Shown: positions 26,519 through 36,136, numbered from the stretch's first letter. The stretch: 64,000 bases of DNA from Roseinatronobacter thiooxidans (GCF_001870675.1 NZ_MEHT01000023.1:43059-107058); one strand, 5' to 3'. Program-made: numbers and translations. Notes: generated by a model from the letters alone, not told the origin.

Positions 26519-27868
26519 ATGAAAATTGCAATGATCGGGACCGGCTATGTGGGTCTTGTCTCCGGAGTGTGTTTCTCGGATTTCGGGCACAATGTGATTT
26601 GCGTTGACAAGATGCCCGAGAAGATCGCCATGCTAGAGCGTGGCGAGGTGCCCATTTACGAGCCGGGCCTTGATGTCGTCCTTGCACGCAATGTTGCTGC
26701 GGGGCGGCTGACCTTCAGCACAGATATTGCAGCGGCGGTGGATGGGGCGGATGCCGTGTTCATTGCGGTTGGCACACCCACGCGGCGTGGTGACGGGCAT
26801 GCCGACCTGACTTATGTCATGGCGGCCGCCGAAGACATCGCCCGTGCGCTGACGCGCTATGCGGTCGTGGTCACCAAGTCGACAGTGCCGGTTGGTACCA
26901 ACCGCAAAGTCGCCGAGGTGCTTCGCAAGACCCGGCCAGAGGCAGAATTCGACGTGGCCTCGAACCCCGAATTCCTGCGCGAAGGGGCCGCGATTGACGA
27001 TTTCATGAAGCCTGACCGTGTGGTGGTCGGTGTTGAAAGCGACCGCGCGAAAGAGGTGATGGGCGACATCTACCGCCCGCTTTTCCTGCGCGATTTTCCG
27101 ATCGTCTTTACGGATCTCGAATCCGCCGAGATGATCAAATACGCGGCCAATGCGTTTCTGGCGACCAAGATCACCTTCATCAACGAGATTGCCGCACTCT
27201 GCGAACGGGTGGGGGCGGATGTGAAATCCGTGGCCAAAGGCATGGGGCTGGACGGGCGCATCGGCAACAAGTTCCTGCATGCCGGGCCGGGTTATGGCGG
27301 GTCGTGCTTTCCCAAAGACACCACTGCGCTGGCGCGGATCGGGCAAGAACATGGCGTGCCCCAGCGGATCGTCGAGACGGTGATCACCGTCAATGATCTT
27401 ACCAAGCGGCGCATGCTCGACAAGGTGATGGACCTGTGTGGCGGGTCGGTCAATGGCAAGACCGTGACGGTCTTGGGCGTGACCTTCAAGCCAGAAACCG
27501 ACGACATGCGCGACGCCCCTTCGCTGGCCGTGGTGCCCGCGCTGGTCGGCGGCGGGGCAAAAGTTCGCGTGGTCGATCCGCATGGCCGCAAGGAAGGCGA
27601 GGCGCTGCTGCCCGGCGTGGACTGGCAAACCGACCCCTATGTCGCCGCCGAAGGCGCGGAGTGCCTGCTGATCCTGACGGAATGGAACCAGTTTCGCGCG
27701 CTGGACCTGAATCGGTTGGCCAAGGCGATGACCACGCCTGTCATGGCAGACCTGCGCAACATCTACAGTTGCGACGACGTGCTTGCAGCCGGATTCACCG
27801 GCTATGATGGTGTCGGGCGCAGGCAAAGCGGGCCTTGGCAGGACCAAGTGAAAGCTGCCGTAAAATGA
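26519..27868 (+). CDS. ugd: UDP-glucose 6-dehydrogenase
   Basis: A 449-residue cytoplasmic enzyme converting UDP-glucose to UDP-glucuronate with two NAD+. Visible: NAD motif GTGYVGLV (residues 7-14), TKSTVPVGT, PEFLREG, and the active-site Cys263 in GYGGSCFPKDT. First gene of the polysaccharide operon after a ~290-nt leader. Its stop overlaps the epimerase start (ATGA). The pair ugd-epimerase points to galacturonate (or another uronate) in the glycan. Confidence 0.93.
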   Translation: MKIAMIGTGYVGLVSGVCFSDFGHNVICVDKMPEKIAMLERGEVPIYEPGLDVVLARNVAAGRLTFSTDIAAAVDGADAVFIAVGTPTRRGDGHADLTYVMAAAEDIARALTRYAVVVTKSTVPVGTNRKVAEVLRKTRPEAEFDVASNPEFLREGAAIDDFMKPDRVVVGVESDRAKEVMGDIYRPLFLRDFPIVFTDLESAEMIKYAANAFLATKITFINEIAALCERVGADVKSVAKGMGLDGRIGNKFLHAGPGYGGSCFPKDTTALARIGQEHGVPQRIVETVITVNDLTKRRMLDKVMDLCGGSVNGKTVTVLGVTFKPETDDMRDAPSLAVVPALVGGGAKVRVVDPHGRKEGEALLPGVDWQTDPYVAAEGAECLLILTEWNQFRALDLNRLAKAMTTPVMADLRNIYSCDDVLAAGFTGYDGVGRRQSGPWQDQVKAAVK

Positions 27869-28887
27869 GGCGCGCTTTCATCACGGGGACGGCCGGGTTC
27901 ATCGGCTTTCATCTGGCTGAATTGCTGTTGCAAGAAGGCTGGGAGGTGGCAGGCTTTGATGGCATGACCGATTATTACGACGTCGCGCTGAAGGAAAAGC
28001 GCCACATGCTGTTGCGCCAGCACGAAAAATTCAGCGCGACAGAGGCGATGCTGGAAGATGACGCTGCGCTTTCGCATGCAGTAGCGCAGGCGCGCCCCGA
28101 TGTGATCATCCATCTCGCAGCCCAAGCTGGGGTGCGCTATTCCATCGAGAACCCCCGCGCTTATGTCGACACCAATCTTATTGGCACCTTCAACCTGATG
28201 GAGGCAGCCCGCGCGGTGCGGCCCGCGCATCTGCTCATGGCCTCGACCAGTTCGGTCTATGGGGCCAATACCGAAATGCCCTATGCCGAAGCCCATAAGG
28301 CAGATTTACAGATGTCGTTCTATGCGGCGACGAAAAAGGCGAATGAGGCGATGGCCCATGCATGGGCGCATATTCACGGCATGCCGATCACCGTGTTCCG
28401 GTTCTTTACGGTCTACGGCCCTTGGGGGCGTCCTGACATGGCGTTGTTCAAATTCACCAAGGCAATACTCGCGGGCGAACCGATCGACGTCTATAACCAC
28501 GGCCAGTTATGGCGGGATTTCACCTATGTGGAAGATCTTGTGCGCGGGATACGGCTGCTGATCGATGCTGTACCGGGGCAGGGCGTGCCGGTCGAAGGCG
28601 ACAGCCTGTCACCTGTTGCACCGTACCGCGTTGTCAATATCGGCAATTCAACCAAGGTCTGGTTGGAGGATTTCATCGACGCCATCGAGGCCGCAACAGG
28701 GCGAGCGGCCATCCGCAACTATATGGACATGCAATCGGGCGATGTGCCCGCGACATGGGCCAATGGGGACTTGCTGAAACGTCTGACCGGATACACACCG
28801 CAGACTGGCATTCACGCAGGTGTCGCAGCCTTTATCGACTGGTTCCACAGTGAATATTCAGCGCAAACCGGACACCGGACGGAGTGA
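27865..28887 (+). CDS. NAD-dependent epimerase, probably UDP-glucuronate 4-epimerase
   Basis: A 340-residue extended SDR: NAD motif GTAGFIGFHLAELL, catalytic STSSVYG and FYAATKKANE (Tyr/Lys). The length and the sequence around 'RFFTVYGPWGRPDMALF' fit UDP-glucuronate 4-epimerases (capsular protein I type), making UDP-galacturonate. Directly coupled to ugd, which supplies the substrate. Substrate specificity is inferred from family and neighbour. Confidence 0.85.
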   Translation: MRRAFITGTAGFIGFHLAELLLQEGWEVAGFDGMTDYYDVALKEKRHMLLRQHEKFSATEAMLEDDAALSHAVAQARPDVIIHLAAQAGVRYSIENPRAYVDTNLIGTFNLMEAARAVRPAHLLMASTSSVYGANTEMPYAEAHKADLQMSFYAATKKANEAMAHAWAHIHGMPITVFRFFTVYGPWGRPDMALFKFTKAILAGEPIDVYNHGQLWRDFTYVEDLVRGIRLLIDAVPGQGVPVEGDSLSPVAPYRVVNIGNSTKVWLEDFIDAIEAATGRAAIRNYMDMQSGDVPATWANGDLLKRLTGYTPQTGIHAGVAAFIDWFHSEYSAQTGHRTE

Positions 28888-28890
28888 GCG

Positions 28891-29088
28891 ATGCAGATTG
28901 AGGGAACGGAATTGCCGAATACTGTGCCGATCACCCCGCAGGGGATGCAGGCGCGGCGCGTGGGAAATATCTGTACCCCACTGGGCTGGCGAACTGCCAA
29001 GGCGCTCAACGCGCGCGGTACGCCGATGGCGATGACGGGATACGGGCAGTGTCTTCCGGCGCTGCGGCACAAGGAAATGCTGCCATGA
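28891..29088 (+). CDS. Small hypothetical protein (65 aa) in the glycan operon
   Basis: This open frame fills the gap between the epimerase and the acetyltransferase. It has GGAG seven bases before ATG 28891 and ends in an ATGA overlap with the acetyltransferase start, as if translated. The sequence (MQIEGTELPNTVPITPQGMQ...) resembles no family I know, has no membrane segment, and could instead be a decayed remnant. Confidence 0.35.
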   Translation: MQIEGTELPNTVPITPQGMQARRVGNICTPLGWRTAKALNARGTPMAMTGYGQCLPALRHKEMLP

Positions 29089-29624
29089 CCCCTGTTTGCG
29101 GCCCAAACCTGCGCCTGCGGCTGATCGAAGAAACGGACGCTTCCTATGTGCATACGTTGCGGTTGGACCCGACTTATAACACCCATCTCTCGTCGGTGAC
29201 TGGCAGTGTCGAAGATCAGGTGGCATGGATCAGGGCCTATAAGGCGCGCGAGGACGTTGGGCAGGAATATTACTTTGTGATTGAGCGCCACGACGCGACG
29301 CGCTGCGGTACAGTCCGGTTGTATGATATCTCGGGCGACAGCTTCACTTGGGGAAGCTGGATTCTTGATGAAAACAAACCTGCCAAGGCGGCGCTTGAAA
29401 GTGCAATCTTGTCTTTTTCCTTCGGGTTCGAGGGCCTTGGGTTGTCACAAGCCTGTGTAGATGTCCGTATCGCAAACACCCATGCTGAGGCGTTTTACCG
29501 CCGCTTGGGCATGGTCGAAACGGAGCGCGATGAGCAGGACATCTATTTCACCTATGCACGCAGTCGCTTCGATGCCGATCGCGCGGGTTTTCTGGCGGTC
29601 CTGAAAGGAGAGAGTGAAAGATGA
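29085..29624 (+). CDS. GNAT-family N-acetyltransferase
   Basis: A 179-residue acetyl-CoA transferase of the RimJ/RimL-like GNAT group: LRLRLIEETDASYVHTLRL at the N-terminus, VIERHDATRCGTVRLYDI, and the C-terminal RLGMVETERDEQDIYF typical of the fold. Located before the keto-isomerase and aminotransferase genes, it most likely N-acetylates the amino group of the nucleotide-linked 3-amino sugar. ATG 29085 overlaps the preceding small frame and has AAGGAA upstream. Confidence 0.78.
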   Translation: MTPVCGPNLRLRLIEETDASYVHTLRLDPTYNTHLSSVTGSVEDQVAWIRAYKAREDVGQEYYFVIERHDATRCGTVRLYDISGDSFTWGSWILDENKPAKAALESAILSFSFGFEGLGLSQACVDVRIANTHAEAFYRRLGMVETERDEQDIYFTYARSRFDADRAGFLAVLKGESER

Positions 29625-29719
29625 ACGACTGGTCTGCAACTTGCACCATTCCTGAAAGTGTCCGGATCGATACTGGGAAATCATATTTGGTTCATCACTT
29701 ATCGGAGGGGAGTCTATGA
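29621..29719 (+). CDS. Micro-ORF (32 aa) coupled on both sides
   Basis: ATG 29621 overlaps the acetyltransferase stop (ATGA) and has AAGGAGAG about 9 nt upstream; its TGA overlaps the next ATG (29716). The product MNDWSATCTIPESVRIDTGK... matches nothing I know. It may be a real small protein, a coupling device, or the stub of a lost gene. Confidence 0.35.
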   Translation: MNDWSATCTIPESVRIDTGKSYLVHHLSEGSL

Positions 29720-30141
29720 ACAAAAGCGCAAAAGGTTTTGTTCGTGAAGTCAGCTTGCCTCAGATCCATGATCCGCGTGGTGATCTGACTTTTGTTGAAG
29801 GCGGAAATCATATCCCCTTCGAGATTCGACGGGTCTATTACCTGTATAACGTCCCCGTGGACTCGGAACGTGGCGGCCATGCGCATAGGGAGCTTGAACA
29901 GGTGGTCTTCGCCCTGTCAGGCAGTTTTCGCATGAGAATCGACGACGGAACCACGAAGTCCGACTACTGGCTGCGCGATCCGCGCAAGGGCTTATACATC
30001 AGCAAGATGATCTGGCGCGAGATGGATGCTTTCAGTCAGGGCGCGGTCTGCATGGTGTTGGCGTCGCATCGGTATGACGAGGCGGACTATTTCAGGAATT
30101 ACGACGATTTCCGCGCAGAAGTTGAAAGTCACCAAGCATGA
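29716..30141 (+). CDS. dTDP-6-deoxy-hexose 3,4-ketoisomerase (FdtA/QdtA-like)
   Basis: A 141-residue cupin with RGGHAHRELEQVVFALSGSFRMRIDDG, the His-rich active-site strand of FdtA/QdtA/TylM3 isomerases. It moves the keto group of dTDP-4-keto-6-deoxyglucose to C3, giving the substrate for the aminotransferase that follows (4-nt overlap). The dTDP-glucose genes rmlA/rmlB are not in the window and must come from elsewhere. Confidence 0.87.
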   Translation: MNKSAKGFVREVSLPQIHDPRGDLTFVEGGNHIPFEIRRVYYLYNVPVDSERGGHAHRELEQVVFALSGSFRMRIDDGTTKSDYWLRDPRKGLYISKMIWREMDAFSQGAVCMVLASHRYDEADYFRNYDDFRAEVESHQA

Positions 30142-31238
30142 ATATCCCCTTCCTCGATCTTGGCGCCGCCTATCGTGAACTCAAGCCAGAGATCGACGCG
30201 GCCATGCAACGGGTGCTCGATTCAGGGTGGTACATCCTTGGCCCCGAAGTCGATGCATTCGAGGCTGAATGGGCCGCCTATTGCGGGGCGGATCATGCTG
30301 TGGGCCTTGCCAATGGGCTTGATGCGCTGGTCCTTGCGTTGCGCGCGCTGGATATTGGCGCAGGGGATGAGGTGATCGTCCCATCAAACACCTATATCGC
30401 CACTTGGCTGGCGGTCAGTGCGGTTGGGGCGCGGCCCGTGCCTGTCGAACCCGATCCGGCCACCCACAATATCGATCCTGCGCGGATCGGGGCGGCGATC
30501 ACGCCCGCCACGCGTGCTGTGCTGCCTGTCCACCTATATGGGCAACCTGCCGATCTGGACCCGATCCTTGCAGTTGCGCGTCAGCACGGGTTGGCAGTGA
30601 TCGAAGACGCGGCGCAAGCTCATGGCGCGCGCTACAAGGGGCAGCGGATTGGTGCGCATGCGGATGTGGTGTGCTGGAGCTTCTACCCCGGCAAGAATCT
30701 GGGCGCGCTTGGTGATGGCGGGGCGATCACGACGAACCGCACCGATCTGGCCGACCGGGTCCGGTTGCTGCGCAATTACGGCAGCCGCGAGAAATATGTG
30801 AACGACGTGCAAGGGGTGAATTCACGTCTGGACCCAGTGCAGGCGGCGGTGCTGCGGGTGAAGCTGCGCCACCTAGATGACTGGACAGACCGGCGACGCG
30901 CGATTGCCAGCGCCTATTGCGATGCGCTTCAGGCCAGCGGGCTGGTCTTGCCGCATGTGCCCGCTTGGGCCGATCCTGTCTGGCATCTGTATGTTGTGGG
31001 CGCATTGAACAGGGATGACCTGCAAGCACGACTGGGCCGCGCAGGCATTGGCACGCTGATCCACTACCCCATCCCGCCCCATATGCAGGCGGCCTATACC
31101 AGCCTTGGGTTCGCGCCTGCGGATTTCCCCATCGCGCGCGATCTTGCGCAGCAAATCCTTAGCCTGCCGATAGGGCCGCATCTTTCCACCGAAGATGCGC
31201 AGGCGGTGAGCGCAGCAGTGCTGGAAGCCACCTTTTGA
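30138..31238 (+). CDS. PLP-dependent sugar 3-aminotransferase (FdtB/QdtB-like)
   Basis: A 366-residue DegT/DnrJ/EryC1-family enzyme starting IPFLDLGAAYRELKPEIDAAM. The PLP lysine is in SFYPGKNLGALGDGGA, with EDAAQAHGARYKG upstream. With the keto-isomerase and the acetyltransferase it would make a dTDP-3-acetamido-3,6-dideoxyhexose (Fuc3NAc or Qui3NAc); which epimer depends on the isomerase and cannot be told from sequence by eye. Confidence 0.88.
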   Translation: MNIPFLDLGAAYRELKPEIDAAMQRVLDSGWYILGPEVDAFEAEWAAYCGADHAVGLANGLDALVLALRALDIGAGDEVIVPSNTYIATWLAVSAVGARPVPVEPDPATHNIDPARIGAAITPATRAVLPVHLYGQPADLDPILAVARQHGLAVIEDAAQAHGARYKGQRIGAHADVVCWSFYPGKNLGALGDGGAITTNRTDLADRVRLLRNYGSREKYVNDVQGVNSRLDPVQAAVLRVKLRHLDDWTDRRRAIASAYCDALQASGLVLPHVPAWADPVWHLYVVGALNRDDLQARLGRAGIGTLIHYPIPPHMQAAYTSLGFAPADFPIARDLAQQILSLPIGPHLSTEDAQAVSAAVLEATF

Positions 31239-32737
31239 GCCAGGCATCCTACCGCACGATCCTGCGGGCCTCGTCCATCGTGGGCAGTGCCTCGGTGGTG
31301 AACATTCTGGCCGGACTGGTCAAGATGAAGGTCGCGGCGGTTCTGCTGGGGCCGGCAGGTGTGGGGTTGATCGGGCTGTATCAGAACCTGATCCAGAGCG
31401 GCGCGACGATCGCGGGGCTTGGCATGAACAGCGCGGGCACGCGGTGTATCGCAGCCGCAACCAGCGAAGGCGACGCTGCAGTTGATCTGGCGCGCCGCGC
31501 GCTGTTCTGGGGCGCGCTGGTGCAAGGGGTGGTCGGGGGGCTTGTGTTCTGGCTTGCCGCAGACATGATCGCCGCGCGCTTGCTGGCCGATCCGTCGCTT
31601 GCATCCCAAGTGGTGTGGCTGGCCTGTGGCGTCGGGCTTATGGTTTTCGCGGGTGCGCAAACTGCTGTGCTGACGGGCCTGCGCCAGATCGGCAGCATCG
31701 CGCGTATCACTGCGATCAGTGGTCTGGTGGGGGCGGCGGGCGGTGTCGCGGCACTCTGGGTCTGGGGCGAGGGCGGGCTGCTGGCACTTGTCCTGATCAC
31801 GCCCGTCACAACCTTTGCGCTGGGTCTTGTCTATGTGCGCCGCCTGCGCCGCCAAGGGCACGGGCACCGGCCCCGCGCGCTGGTCACGGCATGGCAGGAA
31901 ATGGCGTGGCTGGGCGTGGCGCTTATGGTCAGCGCGCTTGTCTCGACAAGCGGGCATTTGACCATCCGGGTGCTTGTCCAGCGCGAACTGGGCCCCGAGG
32001 CACTGGGCCAGTTTCAAGCCGCCTGGTCAATCGGGATGACATATCTGACCTTCATCCTTGGCGCGATGGGCACGGATTACTTTCCGCGCCTCTCGGCAAT
32101 CATCACCGACCGCGCAGCGGCCGTGCATCTGGTCAATCAACAGACCGAGGTTGGATTGCTGCTCTGCGGACCCGTCCTTGTCATGATGCTGGGCTGCGCA
32201 CCTTGGGTGATCCGGCTGCTCTACAGCGCCGAATTCGGCCCGGCAGTGGAAATCCTGCGCTGGCAGTTGCTGGGCGATATCCTGAAGGTGATCAGCTGGC
32301 CGCTGGGCTTTGTGTTGCTGGCGCTGGGGGCGGGGCGCACCTTTATCGTGACCGAGACTGTGGGGATCGGGGTCTTCGTGCTGGGCGTTGCCATCGGACT
32401 GCCGCTCTTGGGGGTCACAGCCACCGGCGTCGCGTTTCTGGCGCTCTATGTGGCCTATCTGCCGCTGGTCTGGTGGCTGGGCGGACGCAGGATCGGGTTC
32501 CGCTGGTCACGCGCAGTGGTCTGGCTGGCGGGCGTGACCATGGCTGCGGCGGTGGCAGTCGCGCTGGCGGCGCGGGTTTCCGACGGGGCGGGGCTTGTCG
32601 CGGGGCTGGCCTGCGGACTCGGGCTGGGCATTTGGTCCCTGCTGCGCCTTGCAGATGCGGCAGGGGCGACAGGACGGTTTCAGAAACTTGCAAACGCCGG
32701 GGCACGCACCCGGACACTATTGGAGAGATTGCGGTGA
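31235..32737 (+). CDS. wzx: Wzx-type oligosaccharide flippase
   Basis: A 500-residue polytopic inner-membrane protein with about 12-14 hydrophobic segments, starting SQASYRTILRASSIVGSASVVNILAGLVKMKVAAVLLGPAGVGLIGLY, the MOP/O-antigen translocase pattern. It would flip lipid-linked repeat units to the periplasm. The TTG start (31235) overlaps the aminotransferase stop. Its presence with a Wzy-type polymerase downstream indicates a Wzx/Wzy-dependent polysaccharide. Confidence 0.87.
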   Translation: MSQASYRTILRASSIVGSASVVNILAGLVKMKVAAVLLGPAGVGLIGLYQNLIQSGATIAGLGMNSAGTRCIAAATSEGDAAVDLARRALFWGALVQGVVGGLVFWLAADMIAARLLADPSLASQVVWLACGVGLMVFAGAQTAVLTGLRQIGSIARITAISGLVGAAGGVAALWVWGEGGLLALVLITPVTTFALGLVYVRRLRRQGHGHRPRALVTAWQEMAWLGVALMVSALVSTSGHLTIRVLVQRELGPEALGQFQAAWSIGMTYLTFILGAMGTDYFPRLSAIITDRAAAVHLVNQQTEVGLLLCGPVLVMMLGCAPWVIRLLYSAEFGPAVEILRWQLLGDILKVISWPLGFVLLALGAGRTFIVTETVGIGVFVLGVAIGLPLLGVTATGVAFLALYVAYLPLVWWLGGRRIGFRWSRAVVWLAGVTMAAAVAVALAARVSDGAGLVAGLACGLGLGIWSLLRLADAAGATGRFQKLANAGARTRTLLERLR

Positions 32738-33759
32738 GTGATAATCAGACGACGCATGACGACGCGCTTGTTGAGGTTTACGGGAACCTCGATCTGCCAG
32801 CGGGAACACCAGAGCGCCCATTGGTCACATTTGCTCTCTTTGCCTATAATCAGGAGAAATATATCCGCGAGGCAGTAGAGGGGGCACTGGCGCAGACCTA
32901 TGAGCCGCTGGAGATCATTCTGTCGGATGATTGTTCGAGTGATCGGACGTTTGAGATCATGCGCGAAGTCGCAGCAGGGTACTCAGGGCCAAGCATCGTT
33001 CTACTACGAAGAAACCACTTAAATCTGGGTATTTCAACTCACTTCAGTAAAATAATAAATGAATCTCGAGGTAAATACTTTGTTGTAGCAGCAGGGGACG
33101 ATATATCTCTCCCGGATAGAGTCAGCACGCTTGTTGGTTTCTGGAAATTGAATAAGAATTTCTCGTTCATTGATACTGGCGCATGGCGAATCGACGCGAA
33201 AGGTGAGTTGATTAAATCAGAACCTCATAATGCACCTGGAATAGTGACTTTAGAGAGTTATCTAAAATCAGCGCCGCCTGGGCTAAATGGGGCTACGCGA
33301 GGATACCTTAGAGATAATCAATGTAAATTTGGATATCTTTCTTCTAGTTGCCCTACTGAAGACACTCCATCAATTTTAAGGGGGTTATTGTCAGGAGACG
33401 GTCTAATAATCTCAAGGAAGCTGGTGAAATATAGAGTTCACTCAAATAACCTTTCTGGCATCGCATCACTTAGAAACATGCGGCTTGAAGGAATATTTGC
33501 GCAATATCGTAAAGATCTATGCTCTGCAAAGTCTCGACAACTGCTAGCCGACTGTGAGGCTTCGAGCGTGAATGACTGGATTGAAAAAACTAAATTAATT
33601 CGTATGTTTGACCAAAAGATTATGAAGGGCGAAGTGAGCAGACATGATATAATTGAAATTATCAAACAAAAAAAACTTGTCGGCATAGGGCCTCTTTTTA
33701 ACCTTCTTAAGAAAGCTTTAGCTTATATGGTTGCCAAAAAAAGGCAAAGTGGGGTCTAA
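32734..33759 (+). CDS. Glycosyltransferase family 2
   Basis: A 341-residue cytoplasmic GT-A enzyme: VTFALFAYNQEKYIREAVEGALAQTYEPLEIILSDDCSSDRT, then AAGDDISLPDR (DxD-like), with a C-terminal helical tail. The GTG start overlaps the flippase stop (GTGA). Base composition changes sharply inside the gene: the first ~270 nt match the GC-rich flank, while the rest is AT-rich with rare-looking codons. This suggests a recombination junction near 33000. Confidence 0.85.
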   Translation: MSDNQTTHDDALVEVYGNLDLPAGTPERPLVTFALFAYNQEKYIREAVEGALAQTYEPLEIILSDDCSSDRTFEIMREVAAGYSGPSIVLLRRNHLNLGISTHFSKIINESRGKYFVVAAGDDISLPDRVSTLVGFWKLNKNFSFIDTGAWRIDAKGELIKSEPHNAPGIVTLESYLKSAPPGLNGATRGYLRDNQCKFGYLSSSCPTEDTPSILRGLLSGDGLIISRKLVKYRVHSNNLSGIASLRNMRLEGIFAQYRKDLCSAKSRQLLADCEASSVNDWIEKTKLIRMFDQKIMKGEVSRHDIIEIIKQKKLVGIGPLFNLLKKALAYMVAKKRQSGV

Positions 33760-33760
33760 A

Positions 33761-34621
33761 ATGCACAAGAAAATTACTACAAAAAAAATAATAAATCTCG
33801 CAAAGGATGCATTTTTAAAAAGTTCGAATCCTCGATCTATCCCTTTGCTTTACTTTAATGAGGTTATGAATATTGGGGATTTGCTGAGTCCGTACCTCGT
33901 CCGTGAAATTTCTGCCAGGAATGTCCACCGTGCACATACCTCTATTTTCCCACGGTTACTTGGTTTAGGGAGCATTCTAGGTGCGGCTACTGCGAAAGAC
34001 TATGTTTGGGGGTCCGGATTCATCTCTCCAAATATATCTAATTTGACCATTAACCCGAGACGCGTATATGCTGTGCGCGGCAAGGCAACACGAGACCTTC
34101 TTGCAAAAAATAAAATCCTCACGCAGGATTTGCCGCTTGGTGATCCAGCATTGTTGATGCCACGCTATTTTTATCCAAAAGTGAAAGTTGTGAGTGGTCG
34201 TATAGGCATAGTTCCGCATTATGTAGATTATAAAGTCATGAGTGAAATGCTTGTAGGTACAGGCTCAGAATTACATTTAATTGATGTTCGCAGGGAGCCG
34301 GAATTGTTCATTAGCGATTTGCTTTCATGCCAGTTCGTTTTCTCTTCATCGCTTCATGGTTTAATTTTGGCGGATACCTACCAGATTCCAAATCTGTGGA
34401 TTAGAATTAGTAATAAGATTGTTGGTGGGGACTGGAAGTTCAATGACTATTTCTCTACAACAGATTTTCCTGAAAAGCAGGTTTACTGTATCAAGGAGCG
34501 TCAAGATATAGAGCATCTTGCTATGCTTGCTGACCGAGTTTGTCAGATATCTCGGTTTTTAGAAAGTGCTGAAGATCTTCTTGATTCTTTTCCACGGAAA
34601 TTTATCAATGACGCAATTTAA
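33761..34621 (+). CDS. Polysaccharide pyruvyl transferase family protein
   Basis: A 286-residue protein with YFNEVMNIGDLLSPYLV at the N-terminus, VYAVRGKATRDLL and SSLHGLILADTYQIPNLWI, the conserved blocks of the CsaB/WcaK pyruvyltransferase fold. It may add a pyruvate ketal to a sugar of the repeat unit. ATG 33761 follows GTGGGG; an in-frame TTG 10 codons earlier overlaps the previous gene. AT-rich like its neighbours. Confidence 0.78.
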   Translation: MHKKITTKKIINLAKDAFLKSSNPRSIPLLYFNEVMNIGDLLSPYLVREISARNVHRAHTSIFPRLLGLGSILGAATAKDYVWGSGFISPNISNLTINPRRVYAVRGKATRDLLAKNKILTQDLPLGDPALLMPRYFYPKVKVVSGRIGIVPHYVDYKVMSEMLVGTGSELHLIDVRREPELFISDLLSCQFVFSSSLHGLILADTYQIPNLWIRISNKIVGGDWKFNDYFSTTDFPEKQVYCIKERQDIEHLAMLADRVCQISRFLESAEDLLDSFPRKFINDAI

Positions 34622-35696
34622 ACCCTCAAAACACGTTGTCATTCTTCCTGTCCAGTCGACGGAGGGGGGAAGTGTTCGCAATGCGGCAATTGCAACGCTG
34701 ATCAGGAAAGACGGTGTTGACCAGACTATTCTCGCTAAACGTCCAATCCCATATCGATTTCTTAATCTGCTTCATGTGCTCTTTCGCTTACTTTGTTGGA
34801 AGGGTGAAATCATTTTCCTGCACTACGGAGTATTATATTCGTTGTTCGGAGCACGTGTGCTTGCGTTATATCCAGTCAGGAAGTTTGTATGTGCTCTATT
34901 GCGGCATACCGCAACACGAAATCAGGTATTTCTTGAAGTAAATGATCTTCCATATGAGCAAGCTATTGATTTGGAGTTAGGAAAAAATAATCTACATAAT
35001 TTTGATCGCTTATTGTTTTCAATAAAAGAGTTGAGGTTTATTTTCGCTTCGGTTGAGATGAAGAAATACGCATGTAACCTTTACGATATCAATGATGGCC
35101 ACGCGTTTCATCTTGTCAATGGCGCCTGGCCCGTCGCAATTCCGCCATCTGTTGATACCTATAGAGAGGAAAATTGTCTTAATCTAGTATATGCGGGCAC
35201 CCTTAATGAGGGAAGGCAAATAGAGAAAATGATCTCTGTGATCAGTGCGACTCCGCATAAGCTTTTTCTACTTGGTGAGAATGGAGATTGGATCATTGAT
35301 AGGTTTGGGGAGCAAGAAAGGATTTCATATCTTGGATCGCTTTCAGAAGCGGAAGCAGCCAAATTTATAGAAACGTGTGACCTTGGGTTAATTCCTTATG
35401 ATGATGAGAGATTGTATTACAATCTTTGTTTTCCAACCAAGGCATCAAGTTATATTGCAGGAGGAATTCCATTTCTAAGTACAAGGTTGATTGAACTAAG
35501 AAATCATTTCTCTGAACCTGCAGCTCACTTTGTATGTATGAGCCAATGGGCTGAGTTTCTTTGTTCAGAAGAGAATATTAAAAAAATTAGAGTTGGTCGA
35601 GAGATGCTTCGGACCGAACCTTTGGTTTCAGTGCTATGGCCCATCCTTTGGGAGGATCTTTGCACGGCAATATCGAAATCGTTGGAGAAACGATAA
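34608..35696 (+). CDS. Glycosyltransferase (GT4-like)
   Basis: A 362-residue GT-B type protein with a recognisable C-terminal nucleotide-sugar half (LNLVYAGTLNEGRQIEKMISVIS...YLGSLSEAEAAKFIETCDLGLIPYDD...FPTKASSYIAGGIPFLS). The N-terminal half is divergent. ATG 34608 lies 14 nt inside the preceding gene. AT-rich. The donor sugar is not predictable. Confidence 0.75.
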   Translation: MTQFKPSKHVVILPVQSTEGGSVRNAAIATLIRKDGVDQTILAKRPIPYRFLNLLHVLFRLLCWKGEIIFLHYGVLYSLFGARVLALYPVRKFVCALLRHTATRNQVFLEVNDLPYEQAIDLELGKNNLHNFDRLLFSIKELRFIFASVEMKKYACNLYDINDGHAFHLVNGAWPVAIPPSVDTYREENCLNLVYAGTLNEGRQIEKMISVISATPHKLFLLGENGDWIIDRFGEQERISYLGSLSEAEAAKFIETCDLGLIPYDDERLYYNLCFPTKASSYIAGGIPFLSTRLIELRNHFSEPAAHFVCMSQWAEFLCSEENIKKIRVGREMLRTEPLVSVLWPILWEDLCTAISKSLEKR

Positions 35697-36136
35697 TGCT
35701 AGTATATGCAGAATCACTTCAGCATGGCCGGCACTGGTTTAGTTTTAGAACTAAGGTGAGTTGGGTAGTAGCTGTTCTTGCAGGAATAGCTGCGGGATAT
35801 CAATTTTTTGGAAGCGGTCGAGATTTTTTTAGTTATGTTTCTTTCTACGAAAACATACGCGTCTTTGGTGAACAGGATTTTTCGCGTTTCGAACCGGGCT
35901 TCGTACTGGTCGCATCCTTCTTTAAACTGGTCCTGAATGCCGAGGTTGAATTCCTGCTGGCCGTCCTTGCATCCGCGTCCCTGCTTATCAAATTCGCCAT
36001 TTTCTCTGCCTACCGTCGTCCCTTCCTGACCATCTTGTTTTACCTATGCTGTTGGTACCCATTGCACGAATACACCCAAATCCGTGCTGCGGTGGCCCGC
36101 TCTTTCCTGTGGTTTCGATCAGATGGTTTTTTATGA
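35696..36136 (+). pseudogene. Truncated EpsG-family polysaccharide polymerase
   Basis: About 146 residues (start TAATG overlap with the previous gene), including SGRDFFSYVSFYE, FEPGFVLVASFFKLV, FLLAVLASASLLIKF and YPLHEYTQIRAAVA, the hallmark blocks of the N-terminal part of EpsG-type Wzy polymerases. The family is normally 330-380 residues; here it stops 12 residues after the RAAVA helix. Composition changes at both ends: a GC-richer stretch from about 35870 to 36110 sits between AT-rich flanks. It is probably a recombination remnant. Confidence 0.7.

Noticed and set aside
26633..27847. 404-codon frame antisense to ugd
   Set aside because: Third-position GC bias of ugd explains it; the sense gene has all active-site motifs.
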